A stretch of DNA of 46,375 bases from an uncultured Chlamydiae bacterium. Lineage in GTDB: Bacteria; Chlamydiota; Chlamydiia; Chlamydiales; Rhabdochlamydiaceae. Below the pieces are notes generated by a model. It made no database searches. It saw only the letters and a list, made by a program, of their open reading frames with translations, and was not told where the DNA came from. Below are positions 26,601 through 32,669 of the stretch, piece after piece. Location of the stretch: contig CAMFIG010000013.1 of the NCBI GenBank assembly GCA_945952445.1, positions 1-46,375 of the forward strand, written 5' to 3'. A program made the translations under genes and the position numbers. Position 1 is the stretch's first letter. Each line of letters begins with the position of its first letter.

Positions 26601-26685
26601 AGAGCACATGGGAGGGAGTATGGGGTTTACCTCGCAACCTGGTAAGGGTGCCACATTTTATTTTGACCTCCCCGAAATACAGTAG
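23599..26685 (+). CDS. Membrane sensor histidine kinase with three PAS and one GAF domain
   Basis: ATG 23599 lies in an ATGA overlap with the epimerase stop and gives 1028 residues. About eight membrane segments fill residues 1-260. Then come PAS1 (about 270-390; LAEVGIWRWDIQKD), GAF (395-550), PAS2 (558-670; DGIILSWNQGAEQTFGW) and PAS3 (680-800; NPAVIRILGYSPEEIVGQ). The kinase core has an H-box FIAKVSHEIRTPLTA with His815, an N-box LFNLLSNAIHVS, DEGPGI, and GLGLNISKSIIEHMGG. It is an orthodox rather than hybrid kinase. Its operon with sugar-nucleotide genes and its position opposite pelA suggest that it controls Pel output. The signal is unknown. Confidence 0.95.
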   Translation: MKQEIYRIFSFCAAAIVAFLGAFYLFWWYWTQGQYPQTIAISYPGCYAFMLIGIGLYFFTLQKKNGVYRIAGAGLCLIVATLFIYYLFLQGSFLSAYPFFSSYPNPLNMIGFGLIGTVFCTARQGSASLLQHLYGFLVSFTCIGLALLGLLLYFHGLNSLHGNTHLFGLVGLMVGSLGLVASFLRSILEKQINLHRWLPFVIGASLCVFVSFLAVSLQLSRETETRFTDFLIWYAAIGGAVFSGLAALLVYLLLQSKRELRQRIDMEEREKISLELAEVGIWRWDIQKDRVYLDDIMHKLFGLPPRTFTGCLKDIMFYLPAQDRDQWQAEIDKSLQYQLRYEQDMRVVWPDHSIHVLHVKGKCIVDAEGSPYIMLGAAIDVTENKNMELSLRLSDGVAKILASASTIQEASKKLMGLFHHLLGWQVLMIWRKTEQGLKCLIAQSIEDSDLSQFLQQKQQICKEGCFWRIIEQELRPMAFEDISKLNTCACAEIAQQSGVRGSFAFPVQEQGRFFGMVELFKKDLFEPKFTSALTDLWNKIGGMIGEFIQKKEKERAFFDLAKIVMMSPQPIYSCSLDGIILSWNQGAEQTFGWKEEEIIGKSIKELYPQDLYSEFHLLIREFHEGKDLIRIHSQRVTKTGELRFVQNMYFILSNGGEHEKKVAVIVNDITEEMQAQEALDLIEKKYRDFVESTEDWIWEMNLKGVFTYSNPAVIRILGYSPEEIVGQAIYFFVPEGMKQEVHQELENSIYTERAWKHRLFTWKDKHGRDTILESTAMPIFDKQKKLIGFRGVDRDVTEREKIEQTKNEFIAKVSHEIRTPLTAIHAALGLLAVQQELSSKAQDLVKLAYRNSSCLIDLIRDIIDVEKIALGEFAYKLEKIPLADIVYEALESLKIMFEESKVEILAESMIPDAIVNVDRDRLHQVLFNLLSNAIHVSVAHGKVVVSMERQGRKVRVSVHDEGPGISEEFQTRIFGLFQQAPRDRIQGKSSGLGLNISKSIIEHMGGSMGFTSQPGKGATFYFDLPEIQ

Positions 26686-26692
26686 GACTTTC

Positions 26693-27085
26693 ATGCAAGA
26701 TTTAGTAAAACTAATGGTCGTAGATGATGATGAGGATCTTTTAACAATTATAGGTTTTTGTTTTTCCGAGCATTCAACGGTAAAGCTCCACTGTGTGGCT
26801 TCCGGAGAGCAAGCGCTCCATGATGCGTTGGAGTTTCAACCCGATTGCATCTTGCTCGATATAATGCTGCCGGGGATGGATGGCTTGGCAGTTTTAAAAG
26901 CCTTGAGGCTCATCCCGCAGTTTAAAAAAACGATGATTGTTTTTTTAACGGCAAAGGTACACAAAAAAGAGATAGACGAATACCTTGCAAAAGGTGCCGA
27001 TGGCGTTATCGTCAAGCCCTTTGATCCGATCCAATTGCCCCATCAGGTATTTCAATTGTGGAATGATTTTCAAAGGAAGCAGTAA
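26693..27085 (+). CDS. Single-domain response regulator (CheY-like)
   Basis: The 130-residue receiver has Asp11-13 (VVDDDEDLL), phospho-acceptor Asp56 (CILLDIMLPGMDG), Thr86 (FLTAK) and Lys108 (GVIVKPF). No output domain follows, so it probably relays phosphate or acts through protein contact. It starts 7 nt after the kinase stop and is the natural first partner of that kinase. Phosphate could pass on to the Hpt-receiver at 2937 (inferred). A decayed copy of its codons 84-109 lies 100 bp downstream. Confidence 0.93.
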   Translation: MQDLVKLMVVDDDEDLLTIIGFCFSEHSTVKLHCVASGEQALHDALEFQPDCILLDIMLPGMDGLAVLKALRLIPQFKKTMIVFLTAKVHKKEIDEYLAKGADGVIVKPFDPIQLPHQVFQLWNDFQRKQ

Positions 27086-27191
27086 GGCTTTTCCATGACT
27101 CTTTTTTTGCTTATGTCCTCTATCCAATACCATCAGTTTTTGTGGACTATCATACTCGCGAATGGGATCCTTGTTGGACCTACAGCGACGA

Positions 27192-27233
27192 TTTTTTAAC
27201 GACAAAGGCGCAGATGGTGTTATTGTAGGCAAG
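27192..27233 (+). repeat. Decayed partial copy of the response-regulator 3' end
   Basis: TTTTTTAACGACAAAGG followed by CGCAGATGGTGTTATTGTAG corresponds to 26941-26957 joined to 26991-27015 of the regulator, with about five mismatches. The 33-odd missing bases lie between two AAAGG(T) words, the signature of a slippage deletion. The rest of 27086-27295 has no recognisable content. As at 9616, a receiver gene's 3' end was duplicated next to foreign genes. Confidence 0.65.
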
Positions 27234-27295
27234 AACTGAAAACAATAGCCTTTACGATTTGGATGCTTTATTTAGTCTAAAGTATGTCTGGCAAT

Positions 27296-27862
27296 TTATG
27301 GTTTTTGGGCCATGATTTTGAGTTTTTCGCTTGCAGCTACCCATTTTTCATGAATTAAATAGCCCCTGTTAACTAATAAGAAATATAATGCAATGTTTGG
27401 GAAGTATAAGAGAATTTCTAATCTTTTTAGTATTTCACTACCCGTTATTCGACCTCTTTCGAGAGCATTTAATGAACTCTGAGAAAATTCAAAAACAGCT
27501 GCAAATTCACGAGTGGTAAGCCCTAGCATATTTCTAAATTCAATGATATCGGTGGGAGTTATTTCTCGATTAAAAATAGGATAAAAAATGAAAGAGGATG
27601 GGCCTTTACTTCCTACTGTAGACAATAGGATAAAAGGATCGCGTTCTTGAGGGTCGATTCCCATGGCTAAGCAATATTCTGAATAGGCAGGATTTTGGAT
27701 AGATGGAATGCGATCTTCAAGAGATGGAAATAATGTATCAGAAGAAAATTCTTGTTGAGTCAGAGGGAATTCGGGGCCCAGAGCAATACTATCCCTAGCA
27801 TTAAGGTAGGTGTCTTCGTAAGTAAAAACCAATTTTTGATTGATTTTGTATAATTTCCCCAC
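27296..27862 (-). CDS. HipA N-terminal domain fused to a helix-turn-helix (HipS-HipB-like)
   Basis: Residues 1-95 resemble HipA N-subdomain 1 (KLVFTYEDTYLNARDSIALG, LFPSLEDRIP, DPFILLSTVGSKGPSSF). Residues about 105-165 form a helix-turn-helix (DIIEFRNMLGLTTREFAAVF then EFSQSSLNALERGRITGS), like a HipB or Xre repressor. The fusion would be an antitoxin that both binds the kinase and represses the operon. The start is GTG without a clear ribosome site. It follows the kinase-like gene by 50 nt, an interval holding a 10-bp inverted repeat. In known HipBST modules the antitoxin genes come first; here the order is reversed. Confidence 0.75.
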   Translation of the reverse strand: MGKLYKINQKLVFTYEDTYLNARDSIALGPEFPLTQQEFSSDTLFPSLEDRIPSIQNPAYSEYCLAMGIDPQERDPFILLSTVGSKGPSSFIFYPIFNREITPTDIIEFRNMLGLTTREFAAVFEFSQSSLNALERGRITGSEILKRLEILLYFPNIALYFLLVNRGYLIHEKWVAASEKLKIMAQKP

Positions 27863-27867
27863 GAGTG

Positions 27868-27898
27868 TTTGTGTTTTTCTTTTTTTTTAAAACACAAA
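27868..27898. repeat. Inverted repeat between the two Hip-type ORFs
   Basis: TTTGTGTTTT (27868-27877) and AAAACACAAA (27889-27898) form a perfect 10-bp stem around an 11-nt, T-rich loop. It lies just upstream of the GTG of the HipS-HTH gene. It could be an operator for that helix-turn-helix protein or an RNA hairpin controlling its translation. Confidence 0.5.
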
Positions 27899-27912
27899 TA
27901 CGCCAATGGTTT

Positions 27913-28473
27913 TTAACGGCCGCATAGTTCCTCATTTCTTTTTAATATCAGACGCCATAAAGCTTGTTTTCTTTTTTCGCATATGTGGCTTTTCTTTATT
28001 AAATTTTCGACAGTTTTAAGGTGCAGTTTTTTCTTAAATCGCTGGATGATATGGCTATATCCCAAGCGATTCCATTCCATAATATAATCTTTCATTGTTG
28101 GCATGTTAGAGTATTTTGTAAAAATAGATCCTCGTGGTTGTAAATCTGCTCCTAATATGGAAGGGTCATCCAAAGCGAGTGCAGAGGGATTGTCATAGAA
28201 AGGTGAAAGCCAAATCCCTTTAGCAGATCGAATAAAAGCCAAATTGCGACCATGACGATCATGATTGCCGATTAGACTATCTGCTAAAGTAAGAAAAACA
28301 AATCTTTCTTGTTCTCTTTTTCTTTGTGTTTTTTCTCCAATAATTTCAACCAGGCTTTCGCAGTCATACTTTTTTCCGTCGGTTACAAAATGATAAATAT
28401 GATCAAGGGCTTTTAAGTTGACGTTTTTTTGAGTCATAAAAAAAATGACGCAATATTGTGTCATCAATCTCAT
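27913..28473 (-). CDS. HipA-type kinase C-lobe, N-terminally truncated
   Basis: HipA kinases phosphorylate a translation component such as glutamyl- or tryptophanyl-tRNA synthetase. This 186-residue protein has the HipA C-lobe motifs: KKYDCESLVEII, then SLIGNHDRHGRNLAFI with the catalytic Asp, and SPFYDNPSAL with the metal-binding Asp-Asn. HipT is ~335 and HipA ~440 residues, so the N-lobe with the ATP-gripping loop and the autophosphorylated serine is absent. Upstream sequence in this frame has stops. ATG 28437 or 28473 could be the start; a 20-bp palindrome lies between them. It may be a relic or a regulatory C-lobe. Confidence 0.65.
   Translation of the reverse strand: MRLMTQYCVIFFMTQKNVNLKALDHIYHFVTDGKKYDCESLVEIIGEKTQRKREQERFVFLTLADSLIGNHDRHGRNLAFIRSAKGIWLSPFYDNPSALALDDPSILGADLQPRGSIFTKYSNMPTMKDYIMEWNRLGYSHIIQRFKKKLHLKTVENLIKKSHICEKRKQALWRLILKRNEELCGR
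28445..28464. promoter_or_regulatory. 20-bp palindrome, candidate Hip operator
   Basis: ATGACGCAATATTGTGTCAT is a palindrome with 18 of 20 positions symmetric. It lies at the head of the Hip-type pair, the usual place for an operator bound by a HipB-like dimer. It also encodes the codons just after ATG 28473, which favours the start at 28437. Confidence 0.5.
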
Positions 28474-28593
28474 TAAGATTCTAATCGTTAATATGTTGTA
28501 TAAAAATTGCCAGAGGAGCTTCCTTTCTTAAGATTTTCTCTGTAGCTACTCCGAATCTTTGTTGATTTCATGATTAAACTCGGGGGATTTCGT

Positions 28594-29295
28594 TCAAATT
28601 TTCATCGCAAGGCATGCCGCGGCAATCGCAGCAGTATCTGCTCTTAGGATATTGCGGCTTAAAGAAACGCCTTTTGCTTGGAGATGGTTTTCTAAAAAGA
28701 AGATCTCTCTGGGGTGGAATCCTTTTTCTGGACCCACAGCGATGAATGCCTTTTTTAAAGGCTCTTGCATCGCAAGAGGAGGGGCTTCTTTCCTTGTATC
28801 GCCAAAAAAAGCAGGAAAAGAAAAAGGCTCCCAAAATCGGATCGGAGGCTTTAATGAGATCGTAGGGAGAAAGAGCCTGCCGCATTGTTTGGTAGAAGAG
28901 ATGGCAATATGATGCAACCTTTGGAATTGGGAGGGGCTGAGCTCTCTTTTTTCACTAAGATCTCCAGGAAACAGCCAGAACTCCGAGATGCCAAGTTCAA
29001 TGGCTTTTTCCAGAGCGTATTCGAGTCTAGGAAGCCTTGGGTAGGCAATCCCTAAGATGATCTCTTGTTCTGGAGGCGGGGAGAAATCGACTTCCTGGAT
29101 CAAAATAGAGGCGCTTTGTTTACTGAGGCTTTGGATTTGCCCTTGAGCTAAGAATCCTTGCCCGTTGATGAGTTCCACGCTTTCGCCGGCTTTAAGCCTC
29201 ATCACATGGGCTAGATGATGGAATTCTTCATCTTGGATCTGTACCAGCGATCCTTGTTTGAGATCCTGGGGAGAAAAAAAACGTTCAGCCGGCAT
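28594..29295 (-). CDS. rsmE: 16S rRNA (uracil1498-N3)-methyltransferase
   Basis: RsmE methylates N3 of U1498 in 16S rRNA using S-adenosylmethionine. The N-terminal PUA-like part has HHLAHVMRLKAGESVEL. The C-terminal SPOUT knot has KAIELGISEFW, the SAM-binding AVGPEKGFHPRE (family GPEGGF) and LSRNILRADTAAIAAACL (family LGxxILRxETA). Full length at 233 residues. Its ATG lies inside the end of lpxL (11-bp overlap), so the two are probably co-transcribed. Confidence 0.95.
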   Translation of the reverse strand: MPAERFFSPQDLKQGSLVQIQDEEFHHLAHVMRLKAGESVELINGQGFLAQGQIQSLSKQSASILIQEVDFSPPPEQEIILGIAYPRLPRLEYALEKAIELGISEFWLFPGDLSEKRELSPSQFQRLHHIAISSTKQCGRLFLPTISLKPPIRFWEPFSFPAFFGDTRKEAPPLAMQEPLKKAFIAVGPEKGFHPREIFFLENHLQAKGVSLSRNILRADTAAIAAACLAMKI

Positions 29296-30547
29296 AAGAA
29301 AGAGCCTTAGGTAAGATTTGCGTTAAAGGGGCAGAAGCATCCATCTGGGCTATTTTTGCAAGCTCCTTAGGAGTCACTACGTGGAATGCCGCTAGTTTTA
29401 GAAAATGGGATCGGATCTTTGTGTTTTCTGTAAAATCAAATATAAGCTTGGGTCGATAGTCTAGGCGAAGGATCTGCTCTTCGCTAATGTAATATTGCAC
29501 ATCTATGCCTTGTATAGAAAGGGAGATTCCTTGAGGAGCAAATACTGTGATCAATTCAGTTGGGTACATAGAGCGGAAACAGTCAATATGGGCAAGACAA
29601 GTAGATGCAGAAATCTGTTTTGGGAAAATGATCCCAAGGCTTTCATGGCGGAAATCTTTTTTAAGCTTGCCGGGAACCTGCTGCTTCCAGCGGTTATGCT
29701 GCCAGAGCCATTGTCCTGGATGTCGCATGATACTTTCCGCAAGTAGATTGAGAGAGAGGGTCATTAACCTTGGGATCTCTACTTCCATAGGATTGTCTAG
29801 ACAGGGCCAGATCGGATCGGAATAGTGGATCCAATATCTTCCCTTTTCTCGGTATGTGGTGGCAACAAGGATAGGTCTGCCACTGCGATAGGATAAGATA
29901 GCAGGAAGGGGAGAGGTCCAGGCTTTCTGTCCGAGGAATGGGGAGTGAAATCCACTATCTGGCATCCCCTGATCTCCCACAATGCCGAGGAATTTCCCCT
30001 GCCTTAAAGCTCTTAAGCCCTCTTTGGCAGCATTTTTCGGAGTGACAATCGTCCCTCCAAATTTTTGCCGGATGGAAAGGATCCATTGATAGAGATAATG
30101 GTTTTTCACAGGACGTCCTATGGCGACACCAGGCATGCGGCTAGTTCCCTCTAAAAATAGAATCTCCCAATTGGCTTGGTGTCCGCAAAAGAAGATAACC
30201 CCTTTGCCTTCCGAAAGAAGGGATTGTGCTGCTTCTGGGTTGAGGCAGGTAGCTACCTTGCTGATTTCTTTTTCCTGGGCCAGTTTGGCATATTCTAAAC
30301 AGGTAGTGAAAAGGTTGGAAAAAGAGGCTTTTGCAAGAGATCGGATTTGCTGAGGATCTAAATGAAGGTCTTTTGCTAGGGCAAGATTGCTAAGGGCCCG
30401 TTTTCTGAATTTTTTGCATAGGAAAAAGAGAATAGGCCCCATCCAAGCCCCTATTCGGTGTATTTGCGGATAGGATAACAGCGTGAATGGCCATGTGATG
30501 GCCCGCAAACAGAGATAGCTAAAAAAATATAAAAAATTTTTCATCAT
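29285..30547 (-). CDS. lpxL: Lipid A biosynthesis late acyltransferase (LpxL/HtrB family)
   Basis: This enzyme adds a secondary acyl chain to lipid A at the inner membrane. An N-terminal hydrophobic segment (FLYFFSYLCLRAITWPFTLL) is followed by the LPLAT core with GVIFFCGHQANWEILFLEG (HX4E catalytic motif), LRQGKFLGIVGDQGMPDSG and HPGQWLWQHNRWK. The core ends near residue 300, but the protein continues to 420 with an alpha/beta tail (ESLGIIFPKQISASTCLAHI, KLIFDFTENTKIRSHFLKLA). Chlamydial HtrB proteins are, from memory, similarly long. LpxL and LpxM cannot be separated from sequence alone. Confidence 0.9.
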   Translation of the reverse strand: MMKNFLYFFSYLCLRAITWPFTLLSYPQIHRIGAWMGPILFFLCKKFRKRALSNLALAKDLHLDPQQIRSLAKASFSNLFTTCLEYAKLAQEKEISKVATCLNPEAAQSLLSEGKGVIFFCGHQANWEILFLEGTSRMPGVAIGRPVKNHYLYQWILSIRQKFGGTIVTPKNAAKEGLRALRQGKFLGIVGDQGMPDSGFHSPFLGQKAWTSPLPAILSYRSGRPILVATTYREKGRYWIHYSDPIWPCLDNPMEVEIPRLMTLSLNLLAESIMRHPGQWLWQHNRWKQQVPGKLKKDFRHESLGIIFPKQISASTCLAHIDCFRSMYPTELITVFAPQGISLSIQGIDVQYYISEEQILRLDYRPKLIFDFTENTKIRSHFLKLAAFHVVTPKELAKIAQMDASAPLTQILPKALSYAG

Positions 30548-30653
30548 AATCTTACTTACTTTAACAAAAAAAAAGTTAAAGGTAAAGAGCTCAAAAAAAA
30601 GAAAAAACCTCCAAAATAACCATTAATTATTTTTTTATTTATTGATTTATTCT

Positions 30654-31526
30654 ATGGATGTTAATTATAATATTTTCATTAGTTTATATATTCAGGTTTT
30701 ATTTTCTATGATTCCGATAGGGCAGAAAGTTTATTTTCATAATGAAGAAACTCAACAAGTTAGATGTATACCGACTCCAGTTAGAGAAGAGCGTTCGTCA
30801 TCAGTAGGAGAAGGTATACAAAAAAGACTTACATCTGAAATACAAGTGAAATTTGGAGCTAGGTCCTTTTTGCACGCAGTGGGTGATTCTGACAGGATCT
30901 ATAGTGAAGAGGAGATTGAGGATCTTGAGAGAGCCAGTATTGGTTTAAATCAGCGCATATGGGCAAATTTTTCTCTTGAGCCATTTCGCCGAGAGATCAA
31001 GGATTTTTGCCGTCGATATCGGTGCATTCCGAACGTCGCGACTCAAATACAACAGTTTTTTCAAGAAGATACAAAAACACGGGAAGCTGTGAAAACATTT
31101 GTTTTAAGAGAGGGATTTTATAGCCCAGTAGCAAACGAGAGACAAGAGAAACAAAGAAGCAAAATCGATGCCAAAATCCAGTCTATACTTGTTAGGGTCA
31201 GGGTTCTTCGTGGAGATAATGGGTTTAATGGAGAAATCAATCGAGCACATGCGTCGGGTGATCAGGCGGAATTTGAGAACTTGAAACGAGAGTATGCAGG
31301 ATATGGAGGCGCTACTTTTAATCCAGATAAAGATTGTGTCTCTTCTGCAGAAGGTTCTGAGAGGATCGAATATCAAGTGGCAGAAGATTCTGAGCTGTAT
31401 AAATTGCAATCGAAATACAAAACAGTAGAAAGCGATGACTTGAAAGAAGCTTTGGCTTTAGACAGCTTTTGGAGGAATTATCTAAACGGCACTGTTGATT
31501 ATTTAGGTAGATTTTCTGAAGACTAA
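30654..31526 (+). CDS. Lineage-specific helical protein, paralogue A
   Basis: I recognise no family. The 290-residue protein is helical, with a short hydrophobic start (YNIFISLYIQVLFSMI), a charged middle and a conserved C-terminal block shared with the next gene: RVRVLRGDNGFNGEINRAHA, then EFENLKREYAGYGGATFNP. Starts at 30654 and 30708 are both possible; neither has a clear Shine-Dalgarno sequence. It lies in a region with low-complexity A/T flanks, divergent from lpxL. It could be a secreted or membrane-associated effector, but nothing in the sequence proves that. Confidence 0.7.
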   Translation: MDVNYNIFISLYIQVLFSMIPIGQKVYFHNEETQQVRCIPTPVREERSSSVGEGIQKRLTSEIQVKFGARSFLHAVGDSDRIYSEEEIEDLERASIGLNQRIWANFSLEPFRREIKDFCRRYRCIPNVATQIQQFFQEDTKTREAVKTFVLREGFYSPVANERQEKQRSKIDAKIQSILVRVRVLRGDNGFNGEINRAHASGDQAEFENLKREYAGYGGATFNPDKDCVSSAEGSERIEYQVAEDSELYKLQSKYKTVESDDLKEALALDSFWRNYLNGTVDYLGRFSED

Positions 31527-31565
31527 AATAAAATATTAATTTTATATATTTAAAGGAGTTTTTTT

Positions 31566-32633
31566 ATGATGGCATTAGCTTCGAGTCCAACACTGACCCT
31601 AGTTGTGTTTGGGGGAGTCTGTTTGGCAGTAAAATGGGGGGTAATAGATCCGTGTACGAACCGCTGTCGGCAGATTTATCGAAATTGTGTGCAAGGAGGG
31701 GCTCCTGCAACGTCTGCGCGGCCGCCAGTTGCAAGTCCAATTTCAACGACACCACGTGATTCAGAAAGGGTTCAGAACGTAGCTCGAAGAAGGGTAGTCT
31801 CAGCACCAGCTCCGGCTCCGATGCCTGCACCAGCTGCTCCACTTTCAGAAGTCTCAGTATCTATAAAAATGCCAGATAGTGCACCAGCCCCTGCAGTAGT
31901 TCCAAATCAAGAACCAGGTGTAGAGCCTGTAGCAGCTCCTGTACCAGCCCCAGCAAGAGAAGAATCGGTTGTGGTGTCTGTAGTTCCTGCTCCAATTACT
32001 GAAACTCTAGCGCCAAGAAGTCGTATGCAAGACATCTTGCAGTCGATAATACAACAGAGATTTTCAGCTGTAAGTCAACAGGATGTAGAAGATTTTGCAT
32101 CTTTTCAAGGGAAGGTAACACAGTGTATTAGTGACTGTATGGCTCAAATACAAAGAATAGAGCCTGCATCAATATTCGGAAGAGAAGACGCTGCAAGGAA
32201 TCAAGTTGGAACCATGATACAAGCTCATGTTCGTTCGAATTTTCAACCTCAGATCCAAGAGGGGCTGCAAAGTATCCGTTTAGAGGCTCAGTCTTTTATA
32301 GAAGAGCTCAACCGATCTACACATACTCAAATAGCGAGGATGTTAGAGAGAGTGCATGCTTTACGAGGATCTACTGGGAGTAATGGAGAGATCGATCGAG
32401 CTTATCGAGCTAAGCCGAACGGAGAAGAATTTAATGCTCTATTAAGAGAATATCAAAGCTATGGCGGAGAGTGGTTTGATCCTCATGCCAATAAGACTCG
32501 AGATGGTCAGTATGTTGTTGCAGAAGGAAGTGAGATCGACCGTCTGCAAAAACAGCGAGAAAAAGCGTCTTTTCAAAAGAACGAATCCGTTCGTAAAATA
32601 AATGAGTTTTGGACAGCCTACTTAGCTGAATAA
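31566..32633 (+). CDS. Lineage-specific membrane-anchored protein, paralogue B
   Basis: It starts with a strong ribosome site (AAAGGAG) and a hydrophobic segment (TLTLVVFGGVCLAVKWGVI), then a Cys-rich turn (DPCTNRCRQIYRNCV) and a Pro/Ala-rich spacer (about 45-150, with APAPAPMPAPAAP). A helical C-terminal domain follows, with the block shared with the preceding gene: RVHALRGSTGSNGEIDRAY, EFNALLREYQSYGGEWFDP and YVVAEGSEIDRLQ. The architecture of membrane anchor, flexible linker and helical head suggests a protein displayed from a membrane. Function unknown. A hairpin just after the stop separates it from the convergent glycosyltransferase. Confidence 0.78.
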   Translation: MMALASSPTLTLVVFGGVCLAVKWGVIDPCTNRCRQIYRNCVQGGAPATSARPPVASPISTTPRDSERVQNVARRRVVSAPAPAPMPAPAAPLSEVSVSIKMPDSAPAPAVVPNQEPGVEPVAAPVPAPAREESVVVSVVPAPITETLAPRSRMQDILQSIIQQRFSAVSQQDVEDFASFQGKVTQCISDCMAQIQRIEPASIFGREDAARNQVGTMIQAHVRSNFQPQIQEGLQSIRLEAQSFIEELNRSTHTQIARMLERVHALRGSTGSNGEIDRAYRAKPNGEEFNALLREYQSYGGEWFDPHANKTRDGQYVVAEGSEIDRLQKQREKASFQKNESVRKINEFWTAYLAE

Positions 32634-32642
32634 CTTTTCTTG

Positions 32643-32669
32643 GCGCTTAAAGGTAACTCCTTTAAGCGC
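32643..32669. terminator. Shared terminator between convergent genes
   Basis: GCGCTTAAAGG (32643-32653) and CCTTTAAGCGC (32659-32669) form a perfect 11-bp stem with a 5-nt loop, between the stop of paralogue B and the stop of the glycosyltransferase. Neither side has a strong U-tract, but its position between two convergent genes suits a bidirectional terminator. Confidence 0.55.
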
